NCBI GenBank assembly: GCA_025934435.1
Contig: JAICYB010000017.1
Location: forward strand, 1 to 60,216
Length of the DNA: 60,216 nucleotides
Direction: 5' to 3'
DNA from: Actinomycetes bacterium
GTDB taxonomy: Bacteria > Actinomycetota > JAICYB01
In this document: piece after piece, positions 37,625-50,531 of the stretch
Numbering within the stretch: the stretch's first letter is position 1
Layout of the letters: every line of letters starts with the position of its first letter
Notes under the pieces: generated by a model
Told to the model about the DNA's origin: nothing
Database searches by the model: none
What the model saw: only the letters and a program-made list of their open reading frames with translations
Translations under genes and position numbers: made by a program

Positions 37625-39114
37625 ACATCGTGCTCGTCGGATTCATGGGATCAGGCAAGAGCAAGGTCGGGAAAGCCCTCGCGAAGGCGACGGGGCGTGA
37701 GCTCATCGATACGGACGCACTCATCACGTCCGGTGGTTCGTCCATCGGGGAGATCTTCCATAACGGGGGAGAGAGCGCCTTCCGAGCGAAGGAACGTGCC
37801 GCGGTGAAGGAAGCGGCGCGCGCATCGAACGCTGTGATCTCGACGGGTGGCGGGACGGTCGTCGATCCGTCGAACGTCCGGGAACTGAAACGCGGGGGGC
37901 TCATCGTGTACCTCAAGGCGGACGAGGACGAGCTCGTGCGCCGGCTGGAGGGATCGAAGAAAGAGCGTCCGATGCTCGGCAAAGATGTCGCCGGACGCGT
38001 GCGCGCGCTGCTCTCGGAGCGGGAGCCGATCTACGAATCCGTGGCGGATATCGTCGTGCGCTCCGATGCGCGAAACGCCGACCGCGTCGTGGAGCAGATC
38101 ACGACGAAGCTGGACGGCACTCAGCGGACGAACCGCGTTCGCGTTGCGACCGCTCCGTCCTACACGGTCACGATCGGGCGAGGTCTCCTGGGCGACATCG
38201 CGCTGCCGAAGGGCGCGGAGAAGGCCGTTGTCATCTCACACCCGCGCCTGAGGCGGCTGTACGGCGCGGCGTTCGCGCATCCGTGGCTCACGTTCCCTGA
38301 AGGGGAGGAGCACAAGTCACTCGCGACGGCGGCGGTGTTGTCCGAAGGTCTCGCGAAAGCGGCACTCCATCGCGACGATGTCGTCATCGCGCTCGGGGGC
38401 GGCGTGGTGGGCGATGTCTCGGGCTTCGTCGCGTCGACGTACGGCCGCGGCATCCGCGTGATCCAGGTCCCGACGACGCTTCTGGCGATGGTGGATTCGT
38501 CCGTCGGTGGGAAGACCGGTGTGAACCTGCCGCAAGGGAAGAATCTCGTCGGCACGTTCCATCAGCCATCGGCGGTTTACGCCGACCTCGATGTGCTCCG
38601 CACGCTGCCCGAGCGCGACTACCGCGGCGGGCTGGCCGAAGTGATCAAGTACGCGTTCATCGCGGATCCGTCCATCGTGAAACTCCTCGAGAAGGAAGAC
38701 CTTCTCGGAGTCGTGACGCGGTCCGTGAAGATCAAGGCCGAGGTCGTCGCCTCGGACGAACGGGACGCCGGGCGCCGCGCGATCTTGAACTACGGGCACA
38801 CCCTCGGGCACGCGATCGAGCTCGCGTCCGATCTGCAGCACGGCGAAGCGGTGTCGGTCGGCATGGTCTATGCGGCGATCGTCGCGCGCCTTCTTGGGCT
38901 GTCCGATCTCGTCGACGACCACCGGCGCGTGCTCGACGCCGTCGGCCTCCCGACGCGTGTCGACGGGCTGCGCTGGAGCGAGGTGCGCAAGCGGATGTTG
39001 CTCGACAAGAAATACGCCATGGGTGACCGGATGGTGCTGCTCGAAGGACCGGCGAAGCCGGTGGTTCGTCCGGTTCCTGTGGACGTCCTCGAGCGCGCGT
39101 GGAAGGAGCTGTAG
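37621..39114 (+). CDS. Shikimate kinase / 3-dehydroquinate synthase fusion (AroKB)
   Basis: A single 497-residue frame encodes two enzymes. Residues 1 to about 160 are shikimate kinase: VGFMGSGKSKVGKAL (Walker A), the Asp of LIDTDALI, FRAKERAAV, ISTGGGTVVD and the lid SKKERPMLG. From about 165 on is 3-dehydroquinate synthase: FPEGEEHKSL, IALGGGVVGDVSGFVA, VDSSVGGKTGVNL, KNLVGTFHQP and LNYGHTLGHAIE (zinc His). A short linker joins them with no stop or restart. It thus covers steps 2 and 5 of the shikimate pathway. The ATG at 37621 overlaps the aroC stop; the open frame extends further upstream only as a shadow of aroC. Confidence 0.95.
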   Translation: MNIVLVGFMGSGKSKVGKALAKATGRELIDTDALITSGGSSIGEIFHNGGESAFRAKERAAVKEAARASNAVISTGGGTVVDPSNVRELKRGGLIVYLKADEDELVRRLEGSKKERPMLGKDVAGRVRALLSEREPIYESVADIVVRSDARNADRVVEQITTKLDGTQRTNRVRVATAPSYTVTIGRGLLGDIALPKGAEKAVVISHPRLRRLYGAAFAHPWLTFPEGEEHKSLATAAVLSEGLAKAALHRDDVVIALGGGVVGDVSGFVASTYGRGIRVIQVPTTLLAMVDSSVGGKTGVNLPQGKNLVGTFHQPSAVYADLDVLRTLPERDYRGGLAEVIKYAFIADPSIVKLLEKEDLLGVVTRSVKIKAEVVASDERDAGRRAILNYGHTLGHAIELASDLQHGEAVSVGMVYAAIVARLLGLSDLVDDHRRVLDAVGLPTRVDGLRWSEVRKRMLLDKKYAMGDRMVLLEGPAKPVVRPVPVDVLERAWKEL

Positions 39115-39534
39115 TTGACGATCCTCGTTCTGCACGGGCCCAACCTGAATCTCCTCGGCACGCGCGAGCCCGACGTCTACGGGAAGACGACCCTCGCCGA
39201 GATCGACGCGATGGTCGCCGAAGCTGCGAAGCCGGCCGCGGTCGTGTCGTTCCAGTCGAATCACGAAGGCGAGCTCATCGACAAGCTGCAGGAGCAGGCG
39301 TGGGATGGCGTGCTGCTCAATCCGGGCGGATTCACGCACACGTCCGTCGCGCTCCGCGACGCGATCTCATCGATCGCCGCATCCGTCGTCGAGGTGCACC
39401 TGTCGAACATCTACGCCCGTGAGGAGTTCCGCCAACGGTCACTCGTGTCCGGTGTCTGTACGGGGGTCGTGTCGGGCTTCGGGGCGCAGTCGTATCTTCT
39501 TGGTCTGCAAGCACTCTTGAAGGAGAAGGCATGA
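39115..39534 (+). CDS. aroQ: Type II 3-dehydroquinate dehydratase
   Basis: 139-residue dodecameric-type dehydroquinase. Motifs in order: [18 protein letters not shown] (active Tyr and Arg region), [29 protein letters not shown] and [15 protein letters not shown] (catalytic His in EVHLSN). TTG start follows the aroKB stop directly, and the 3' end overlaps pepQ by 4 bp. Confidence 0.96.
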   Translation: MTILVLHGPNLNLLGTREPDVYGKTTLAEIDAMVAEAAKPAAVVSFQSNHEGELIDKLQEQAWDGVLLNPGGFTHTSVALRDAISSIAASVVEVHLSNIYAREEFRQRSLVSGVCTGVVSGFGAQSYLLGLQALLKEKA

Positions 39535-40586
39535 CCCGTCGCGAGAAGGTGCTCGACAAGCTCGGCGAGGACGCGCTGCTCGTCACCGATCCGGTCAACG
39601 TGCGTTACCTGACGGGCTTCACGGGGTCGAACGGTCAGCTTCTGCTCGCGAAGGAGTCGGTCTTCTTCACGGACGGCCGATACATCACGCAGTCCGCGGA
39701 ACAGGTTCGCGACGTCGACCGGCAGATCTACTCGCAGGGATCGAAGCTCACCGACCTGCTCGGCAAAGCCCTCGCCGACCGCGGTATCACGCGCGTCGGC
39801 GTCGAGGCGTCGCACGTGACCCTTGCGACCATGCAGCGCCTGCGCGACGGTCTGTCGGGGATCGAGCTCGTCGAGACGACCGACGTCGTTGAGAAGGTAC
39901 GTATGTACAAAGACGAGAAGGAAGTGAGCGCGATCAAGACCGCGCAGCGACGGACGGAGGCCGCCGTCGCCGACGTGCTGCGCGGCTTCGCAGGCGGTAT
40001 GGAATCCGACCTTGCCATCGAGCTCGAAGTCGCGCTGCGGACGACGACGGACGGTCCGTCCTTCGACATCATCGTCGCGAGCGGGGCGCACGCCGCTCTC
40101 CCGCACGCGCATCCCCGGCGCGAACCGGTCGATATGCAGAACCTGCTGCTCATCGACATCGGCTCGAAGGTGGACGGGTACTGCTCGGACATGACGAGAA
40201 CCTTCCTCGGACCGAACGCGCCCGACGAGATGCGCAAGGTATTCGACGCCGTCCTCGAAGCACTCGAAGCCGGATGCGCGGCGGTGAAGCCCGGGGCTCG
40301 CTGCGCCGACGTCGACAAGGTCTGCCGCGACGTCCTGACGGACGCGGGTTACGGCGAGTACTTCACCCACTCGACGGGGCACGCCGTGGGCCTGGATATC
40401 CACGAGATGCCGGCGTTCGCGCCGTCGTCGGAGGACGTCCTCGAGCCGGGGATGGTGATGACCGTCGAGCCCGGCGTGTACCTCGAGGGTGTCGGCGGCG
40501 TGCGGATCGAGGACATGATGCTCGTCACCGGAGACGGTGCTGAGAACCTCACCGCCATGCCACGCGGATCGTCGCTACCTTCTTAG
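39531..40586 (+). CDS. M24-family Xaa-Pro aminopeptidase/dipeptidase
   Basis: 351-residue pita-bread metallopeptidase. The N-terminal creatinase-like domain ([31 protein letters not shown]) precedes the catalytic domain with all five metal ligands: [20 protein letters not shown] (two Asp), [15 protein letters not shown] (His), [13 protein letters not shown] (Glu) and [11 protein letters not shown] (Glu). It cleaves peptides at proline. The aroQ-pepQ-efp-nusB order is widely conserved in Gram-positive bacteria. ATGA overlap with aroQ. Confidence 0.93.
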   Translation: MTRREKVLDKLGEDALLVTDPVNVRYLTGFTGSNGQLLLAKESVFFTDGRYITQSAEQVRDVDRQIYSQGSKLTDLLGKALADRGITRVGVEASHVTLATMQRLRDGLSGIELVETTDVVEKVRMYKDEKEVSAIKTAQRRTEAAVADVLRGFAGGMESDLAIELEVALRTTTDGPSFDIIVASGAHAALPHAHPRREPVDMQNLLLIDIGSKVDGYCSDMTRTFLGPNAPDEMRKVFDAVLEALEAGCAAVKPGARCADVDKVCRDVLTDAGYGEYFTHSTGHAVGLDIHEMPAFAPSSEDVLEPGMVMTVEPGVYLEGVGGVRIEDMMLVTGDGAENLTAMPRGSSLPS

Positions 40587-40588
40587 TC

Positions 40589-40636
40589 ATGAACAACGAC
40601 TGCGGAGCGCGTCAGCGCGGAGCAAGCGAGTTATGA
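40589..40636 (+). CDS. Mini-ORF 1 of the efp leader (hypothetical peptide)
   Basis: 15 codons reading MNNDCGARQRGASEL then TGA. The stop overlaps the ATG of the next mini-ORF by ATGA. Translation is not proven. Confidence 0.3.
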   Translation: MNNDCGARQRGASEL

Positions 40637-40677
40637 ACGACTGCGGAGCGCGTCAGCGCGGAGCAAGCGAGTTATGA
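40633..40677 (+). CDS. Mini-ORF 2 of the efp leader (hypothetical peptide)
   Basis: 14 codons reading MNDCGARQRGASEL then TGA, again overlapping the next ATG by 4 bp. It differs from mini-ORF 1 only by one missing Asn. Confidence 0.3.
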   Translation: MNDCGARQRGASEL

Positions 40678-40718
40678 ACGACTGCGGAGCGCCTCAGCGC
40701 GGAGCAAGCGAGATCTAG
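40674..40718 (+). CDS. Mini-ORF 3 of the efp leader (hypothetical peptide)
   Basis: 14 codons reading MNDCGAPQRGASEI then TAG, which abuts the efp ATG directly. The Arg-to-Pro change and a changed last codon are the only coding differences from mini-ORF 2. It could couple translation to efp. Confidence 0.3.
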   Translation: MNDCGAPQRGASEI

Positions 40719-41294
40719 ATGGCCGACACAGCGAATACGAACGATCTGCGCCGCGGGATGGTGCTCGACCTTCCTGAAGGCCTCTTCGAAGTGATCCACT
40801 TCGAGCATCACAAGCCGGGGAAGGGGAACGCGGTCGTACGCACGAAGATCAAGAATCTACGGAACGGCGCCGTCCTCGACCGGACGTTCAACTCGGACAG
40901 CAAGGTGAACGTCTCGCGTGTCGACCGTCGGGACATGCAGTACCTCTACCGGGACGGGACGGACTACGTCTTCATGGACAACGAGACGTACGACCAGATG
41001 CACCTTCCGGAGTCGCTCGTGGGAGACGACGTCTCGAAGTTCCTTGTCGAGAGCACGACCTGCGTCGTCGCGGCGGTGGACGGATCACCGATCTCCGTCG
41101 ACCTTCCGACGACGGTCGACCTTCTCGTCACGAAGAGTGATCCCGGCCTCAAGGGAGATCGCAGCAACGCGGGCACGAAGCCCGCGACGGTCTCGACGGG
41201 CGCGACGATCCAGGTTCCGCTGTTCGTGAACGAAGGCGACACCGTTCGGATCGATACGCGGACGGGCGACTACGTAACGCGCGTGCAAGCGTAG
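40719..41294 (+). CDS. efp: Translation elongation factor P
   Basis: 191-residue EF-P, which relieves ribosome stalling at polyproline. Domain I has HHKPGKGNAVVRTKIKNL with the tip Lys35 in PGKG, the site that is modified in some bacteria; the PGKG form with unmodified or other Lys chemistry is usual in actinobacteria. Domain II and III follow, with TVSTGATIQVPLFVNEGDTVRIDTRTG near the end (family signature region). It has no ordinary leader: the three mini-ORF repeats run right up to its ATG. Confidence 0.96.
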   Translation: MADTANTNDLRRGMVLDLPEGLFEVIHFEHHKPGKGNAVVRTKIKNLRNGAVLDRTFNSDSKVNVSRVDRRDMQYLYRDGTDYVFMDNETYDQMHLPESLVGDDVSKFLVESTTCVVAAVDGSPISVDLPTTVDLLVTKSDPGLKGDRSNAGTKPATVSTGATIQVPLFVNEGDTVRIDTRTGDYVTRVQA

Positions 41295-41296
41295 GC

Positions 41297-41728
41297 ATGT
41301 CCCGCCGCGCCTCCCGAACCGCGGCGGTGGAGGTGCTCTACGGCTCGGACGTTCGCGAGCAGGACGTCAGCGAGCTGATGGCGCAGCGCGACGACCTCGA
41401 TGACTACGCCCTCCATCTCGTCGAGCACGTCCGCGGCCGGCAGACGGAACTCGACGAAATCATCACGAAGCATTCGCTCGGGTGGACGATCGAACGCATG
41501 TCGTCGGTCGATCGCAACGTCCTGCGAGTCGCAGTCCTCGAACTGCTCGAGCGGGACGTCCCACCGGCCGCTGCCATCGATGAAGCCGTCGACATCGCGA
41601 AACGCTTCTCGGGTGAGGACGCGGGACGGTTCGTGAACGGGGTCCTCGCCGCGGTGAAGTCGACCCTCTACGGCGAAGGTGGGGGCTCTTCGCCGAACGG
41701 CTCGAACGGTTCGTCCGTCGCCGGTTGA
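41297..41728 (+). CDS. nusB: Transcription antitermination protein NusB
   Basis: 143-residue all-helical NusB, which with NusE binds boxA RNA such as the two elements in this window's rRNA operon. Motifs: SRRASRTAAVEVLYGSDV, WTIERMSSVDRNVLRVAVLELL and AIDEAVDIAKRFSGEDAGRFVNGVLAA. The C-terminus has a Gly/Ser/Asn tail that overlaps the opposite-strand lgt gene by 61 bp. Two bases separate it from efp. Confidence 0.95.
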   Translation: MSRRASRTAAVEVLYGSDVREQDVSELMAQRDDLDDYALHLVEHVRGRQTELDEIITKHSLGWTIERMSSVDRNVLRVAVLELLERDVPPAAAIDEAVDIAKRFSGEDAGRFVNGVLAAVKSTLYGEGGGSSPNGSNGSSVAG

Positions 41729-42681
41729 GGTTCGGCCGGGGGCTGCGCGACCTCGTCGGGAACGGGTGAGGTAGGAAGCGGTCCGGGAGCGGGGACTTCG
41801 ACCGCGGGCTCCGGGGAGATCGCGAGCGGGTCGGGGGCCGGCGAGACGACGGCCGGGAGTGGCGACGCGACGGGGATACCGCTGTGCTCCTTCGTGCTCC
41901 TCCTATAGATGCGCGCCATCGCGATGGCACCGCCGATCGCGAACGCTGCCCCGGCCAGCTGACTCCCGGAGAAGCCGAAGTAGTGCGATTCGATAAGGGT
42001 CCGGTTGCGCGTGAAGTCGATCAGGAAACGCTGCGTGCCGTACCAGATCGCGAAGAACGCGAAGAGCGCGCCGGTCGGAGGCCGCCGCTTCTCGTAGAGG
42101 TAGACGGCGCCGAGCAGGATCAGCGCGAAGAACAAGTCGTACATCGCCGTGTGGTGGACGATGACGCCCGGGGCGTAGTCCGCGCCGGTGTATCCGGGGG
42201 CGATCGGGGCGTTCGGGATCTTGTAGCCGAGGAAGAAGTGCGTCCGTTCGCCGAGATGGTCGGCGATGATCATGTCGCCGATCCGCCCGACGATCACGCC
42301 GATGACGAAGCCGGGCGCGGCCGCGTCGAGCGAGGGCGGGATCTTATAGCCCTTCCGGTGGAGGTACCACAGGCCGAGGACGAGGCCCCCAGCGAACCCG
42401 CCGAACATCGTGAGCCCGCCCTGCCATACGGCGAGCACGTCCTTCACCGAGTGGAACGCCGAGCGGTGACCGAGCACATAGAAGCCGCGCGCGCCGAGGA
42501 TCGCGCCGATCGCGCCCCACGTCACGGCGTTGTAGACCTCCTGACGCGGGATCCCCTTGTTCTCGGCGCGACGAGCCATCAACCACGCGCCCAGGAAGAA
42601 TCCGAGCGCGGTGCCGACGCCATGCGGCGACACGGGACCCCACTTCTCCATCGGGGTGTACGTGATGTACGCGAGTAGCAC
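41668..42681 (-). CDS. lgt: Prolipoprotein diacylglyceryl transferase family protein (Lgt)
   Basis: About 337 residues with seven hydrophobic segments. Lgt-like landmarks: ALGFFLGAWLMARRAENKGI, VWQGGLTMFGGFAGG, AAPGFVIGVIVGRIGDMI, YDLFFALILLGAVYLYEKRR, and GTQRFLIDFTRNR with a downstream FGFSGSQLAGAAF. The core GRxGN signature is GRIGD here, and positions equal to E. coli Tyr26 and His103 are not kept, so this may be a divergent Lgt or a paralog. A long Pro/Glu/Ala tail follows. GTG 42681 is a tentative start. It would attach diacylglycerol to lipoprotein Cys. Its 3' end overlaps nusB tail to tail, and it is divergent to the pyrR leader. Confidence 0.75.
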   Translation of the reverse strand: MLLAYITYTPMEKWGPVSPHGVGTALGFFLGAWLMARRAENKGIPRQEVYNAVTWGAIGAILGARGFYVLGHRSAFHSVKDVLAVWQGGLTMFGGFAGGLVLGLWYLHRKGYKIPPSLDAAAPGFVIGVIVGRIGDMIIADHLGERTHFFLGYKIPNAPIAPGYTGADYAPGVIVHHTAMYDLFFALILLGAVYLYEKRRPPTGALFAFFAIWYGTQRFLIDFTRNRTLIESHYFGFSGSQLAGAAFAIGGAIAMARIYRRSTKEHSGIPVASPLPAVVSPAPDPLAISPEPAVEVPAPGPLPTSPVPDEVAQPPAEPQPATDEPFEPFGEEPPPSP

Positions 42682-42713
42682 GACGACGAGCCTACTCAGA
42701 TGTCCTTCGGCGG

Positions 42714-42722
42714 TGATACATT
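42714..42722 (+). promoter_or_regulatory. Extended -10 promoter of the pyr operon
   Basis: TGATACATT combines a TG extension with TACATT and lies about 20 bp before the PyrR-binding hairpin. No good -35 is visible, as is common with extended -10 promoters. Confidence 0.5.
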
Positions 42723-42737
42723 CATCAGCGAAGCGTC

Positions 42738-42770
42738 CCTTTAACGGGCCGTCCGGAGAGGCGGCCAAGG
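42738..42770 (+). promoter_or_regulatory. PyrR-binding anti-antiterminator hairpin
   Basis: GGCCG (42747-42751) pairs with CGGCC (42762-42766) around the loop TCCGGAGAGG, with CCTT/AAGG extending the stem. The loop fits the PyrR-binding consensus (UCC-x-GAGAGG). With the terminator downstream it forms a UMP/UTP-dependent attenuator. Confidence 0.85.
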
Positions 42771-42789
42771 AGCGCACGATGATCGATAG

Positions 42790-44342
<1,553 letters not shown>

Positions 44343-44344
44343 CG

Positions 44345-45634
44345 ATGTTCGTCCTGAAGGGTGGACGAGTCGTCGACCCGGCGTCTGGCGTCGACCGGCA
44401 GCTCGACGTGCGCATCGACGGCGATCAGGTCGTCGAGGTCGGGTCGTCGCTCGACGGCAAGGGTGTCGACTGCCGCGGCGCGATCGTCGCGCCCGGTTTC
44501 GTCGACCTGCACGTGCACTTCCGGGAGCCGGGTGGCGAGGACGCCGAAACGATCGAGAGCGGATCACGCGCCGCGGCGATGGGCGGCTACACGGCGGTCT
44601 GTCCGATGCCGAACACGGATCCGCCACAGGACAACGCAGCCGTGGTCGACTACGTCTGGCGACGCGGCCGCGAGGTTGGACTCGTCGATGTCTATCCGAC
44701 CGGCGCCGTGAGCGCGGGACGCCGTGGTGAAGCGCTCGCACCGATGCGCGAGATGTACAACTCCGTCGCGCGCGTGCGGATGTTCTCGGACGACGGCGAT
44801 CCGGTCCCGACCGCTCGCCTGATGCGACGCGCGCTCGAGTACGTCAGCGCTATCGACGGTGTGATCATCGAGCACGCTGAAGACCCGAGTCTTCGCGACG
44901 GTCAGATGCACGAAGGTGATGTGTCCGCCGTGCTCGGCCTCGCGGGATTGCCGGCCGCATCGGAGGAGATCTGCGTCGTGCGCGACATCGCGCTCGCGCG
45001 CATGACGGGGGCCCGGCTGCACATCGCACACATCTCGACGGCCGAAGCCGTCGATGCGGTTCGTCGCGCGAAAGCCGAAGGTATCCGCATCACGTGCGAA
45101 GTGACGCCGCATCATCTCGCATTGACGGACGAAGCCGTCCGGACATTCGACGCCAACTTCAAGGTTGCGCCCCCGCTTCGTTCGCAACGGCACGTCGACG
45201 CCCTGAAGGAAGGCATCGCGAACGGAACGATCGACGCGATCGCGACGGATCACGCGCCGCATCCCGCGCACGCGAAGGACAAGGAGTTCGATTACGCGCC
45301 CTGCGGCATGGTCGGTCTCGAAACGGCGCTGGGGGTCGTCCTCACCGAGCTGGTGGACCCCGGCATCATCACACTCGAGCGCGCGATGGACATGCTGAGC
45401 GTCGCGCCCGCGACGATCCTCGGGGCTCCGGACCACGGCGGTCCTGTCGCGCCGGGTCATCCGGCGAACCTCGTTGTGTTCGATCCCGAAGAGACGTGGA
45501 CGGTCGACGCGATGGCGCTGACATCACGCAGCCGCAACACGCCGTTCTCCGGACGCAAGCTCCGCGGACGCGTGATCCACACGATCCTTCGTGGCGAGTT
45601 CTCGGTGAGGGACGGTGAGATCGATCATGGCTGA
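44345..45634 (+). CDS. pyrC: Dihydroorotase
   Basis: 429-residue class I dihydroorotase. Metal ligands are seen in GFVDLHVHFREPGGEDAE (HxH), the His of HIAHISTAEAVD, EVTPHHLALTD and the Asp of AIATDHAPH; a Lys-equivalent position is occupied by Asp/Asp in MFSDDGDPV, as in type I enzymes. It forms dihydroorotate from carbamoyl aspartate and often pairs with PyrB. Two bases after the pyrB stop. Confidence 0.95.
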   Translation: MFVLKGGRVVDPASGVDRQLDVRIDGDQVVEVGSSLDGKGVDCRGAIVAPGFVDLHVHFREPGGEDAETIESGSRAAAMGGYTAVCPMPNTDPPQDNAAVVDYVWRRGREVGLVDVYPTGAVSAGRRGEALAPMREMYNSVARVRMFSDDGDPVPTARLMRRALEYVSAIDGVIIEHAEDPSLRDGQMHEGDVSAVLGLAGLPAASEEICVVRDIALARMTGARLHIAHISTAEAVDAVRRAKAEGIRITCEVTPHHLALTDEAVRTFDANFKVAPPLRSQRHVDALKEGIANGTIDAIATDHAPHPAHAKDKEFDYAPCGMVGLETALGVVLTELVDPGIITLERAMDMLSVAPATILGAPDHGGPVAPGHPANLVVFDPEETWTVDAMALTSRSRNTPFSGRKLRGRVIHTILRGEFSVRDGEIDHG

Positions 45635-46832
45635 TGCGCTTCTCGCTCTCGCGGACGGAACCGTGTTCCGCGGACGCTTCTTCGGTGCGCGCGGTGAAAG
45701 GTTCGGCGAGATGGTGTTCAACACCGGGTTGACGGGCTACCAGGAAGTGCTCACCGATCCCTCCTATCACGGTCAGATCGTCGCGATGACCTACCCGCAC
45801 CAGGGCAATTACGGGCTGAACGATCTCGACGAAGAAGCGCCGCATCCGTGGGTGCGCGGGTTCGTCGTCCGCGAAGCCACGCAGCAGCCGTCGTCGTGGC
45901 GCTCGCGCGAGAGCTTGCCGTCATATCTCGAGCGTCACAACGTCGTCGGCATCGAAGGCATCGACACGCGGAAGCTGACCCGCGTGCTCCGCGACCGGGG
46001 TGCGATGACCGCGGGCATCACGACGGAGGATCTCGACGAGCGCTCTTTCGTCGAGCGCGTCCAGAGCGCGCCGGTGCTCGAGGGTCGAGACCTCGTGAAG
46101 GAGGTCACGCCGAGCGCGGCCTACGACGCCGACCCGGCCGAACTCTGGGCGACCGGCGAGCTTGCGGCCGTCGAACGGGAGGAACGCTTGCAAGGTGTGA
46201 AGATCGCGGCGCTCGATCTCGGCATGAAGCGCAACATCCTGCGCTGCCTCGTCGGGATGGGTGCGACGGTGCGTGTCTTCGGTGCGGACGCGCCGGCCGA
46301 GGAGATCCTCGCGTGGTCTCCCGACGGGATGTTCGTCTCGAACGGACCGGGTGATCCGTCCGCCGTGCCGTATGTGTGGCGCACCCTGCGCTCCGTCGTC
46401 GAAGCCCGCGTGCCGACATTCGGCATCTGCCTCGGTCACCAGATCCTGGGCACGGCGCTCGGCGGCTCGACGTACAAGCTGAAGTTCGGCCACCGCGGCG
46501 CGAACCACCCCGTGAAGTCGCTCGATACCGGCCGCGTCGAGATCACGACGCAGAACCACGGCTTCGCCGTGAGGACGGGCCTCGATCCGGCCGCGGGCGG
46601 GGAGGCGTGGAAGAACCTCTCCCAGACGAGGTCCGACGACTGGATGTGGTCGAGTGAGCTCGGGGACGTCCAACTCACGCATTTCGATCTGAACGACGGG
46701 ACCCTCGAGGGCCTCCGCTGCCTCGACGTTCCCGCATACTCCGTGCAGTACCACCCGGAGGCCGCGCCTGGACCACACGATTCGCGGTATCTCTTTGGGG
46801 ACTTCGCAACACTCATCACGGAGGCCAGGTAG
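45627..46832 (+). CDS. carA: Carbamoyl-phosphate synthase small subunit
   Basis: 401-residue glutamine amidotransferase subunit. N-terminal domain GRFFGARGERFGEMVFNTGLTGYQEVLTDPSY (family start, key pattern FNTGLTGYQE), class I GATase triad Cys in FGICLGHQ and His/Glu in QYHPEAAPGPHD. It supplies ammonia to CarB. ATG 45627 is preferred over the upstream GTG because it gives the family N-terminus; overlap with pyrC is 8 bp. Confidence 0.96.
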   Translation: MADALLALADGTVFRGRFFGARGERFGEMVFNTGLTGYQEVLTDPSYHGQIVAMTYPHQGNYGLNDLDEEAPHPWVRGFVVREATQQPSSWRSRESLPSYLERHNVVGIEGIDTRKLTRVLRDRGAMTAGITTEDLDERSFVERVQSAPVLEGRDLVKEVTPSAAYDADPAELWATGELAAVEREERLQGVKIAALDLGMKRNILRCLVGMGATVRVFGADAPAEEILAWSPDGMFVSNGPGDPSAVPYVWRTLRSVVEARVPTFGICLGHQILGTALGGSTYKLKFGHRGANHPVKSLDTGRVEITTQNHGFAVRTGLDPAAGGEAWKNLSQTRSDDWMWSSELGDVQLTHFDLNDGTLEGLRCLDVPAYSVQYHPEAAPGPHDSRYLFGDFATLITEAR

Positions 46833-47309
46833 ATGCCGCTGAACATGCGAGTGGGGGAACGCGCCAAGGTCGTGCAACTGGTCCGTCCTGTTCCGACGCA
46901 CGAAGATCGGTCGGCGTGGGAAGGTCAGGAAGGTCTTCTCATCCGGCGGTTGAACGTCCCGTGGGATCCGGAGCAGGGCGAGCTCTGGGAGCTTCGCTTC
47001 GATTCAGGTGAGACCGTCGTCTTCTCGGAAGCCGAGCTCGCCCTCATCCGAAACGGCCGGACCATCACGAATGACATGGAGGAGCTCGTCGATTCATGGG
47101 GGGACGCACCACGCGAGCCGTCCTTCCCGTACCGGAAGTTCGGTGCGTCCGCCGGTTCTGCCCCGGCGATCCTGGCGTTGCTCGTGTTCGCGATCGCCGG
47201 AGTGCTGTTGGTCTGGGCCGGACTCGATCAGCACAACTGGTTGATCGGCGGGGCCGGCGGGTTGCTGGTGCTCATCGGTGTCGTCGCCGCGGGGGTGTTG
47301 ATCAACTAG
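46833..47309 (+). CDS. Unknown membrane protein between carA and carB
   Basis: I do not recognise this 158-residue protein. Residues 1 to about 70 are hydrophilic and beta-rich (VGERAKVVQLV, EGLLIRRLNVPWD, LWELRFDSGETVVFSEAELALI), suggesting a small barrel of the SH3 or KOW kind. Residues about 110-158 form two transmembrane helices separated by DQHNWLIGG. The gene starts directly after the carA stop and ends directly before the carB ATG, so it is made in step with both subunits. Other actinobacteria have an unrelated membrane gene near this position in the pyr operon. It may anchor the enzyme or be a neutral passenger. Confidence 0.8.
   Translation: MPLNMRVGERAKVVQLVRPVPTHEDRSAWEGQEGLLIRRLNVPWDPEQGELWELRFDSGETVVFSEAELALIRNGRTITNDMEELVDSWGDAPREPSFPYRKFGASAGSAPAILALLVFAIAGVLLVWAGLDQHNWLIGGAGGLLVLIGVVAAGVLIN

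Positions 47310-50527
<3,218 letters not shown>

Positions 50528-50531
<4 letters not shown>

Larger units (their letters stand above)
40589..40712 (+). repeat. Three tandem 41 bp repeats before efp
   Basis: Three head-to-tail copies start at 40589, 40633 and 40674. The unit is 41 bp; the first copy has an extra AAC and the third has CGT changed to CCT and diverges after 40712. Each copy runs ATGAACGACTGCGGAGCGC, TCAGCGCGGAGCAAGCGAG, then TT, so each carries an ATG and an SD-like GGAG about 10 bp before the next ATG. Because 41 is not a multiple of 3, each copy changes frame. Confidence 0.95.

Noticed and set aside
40589..40712. Short tandem repeats as a CRISPR array
   Set aside because: There are no unique spacers between copies; units are directly adjacent and there are no cas genes.
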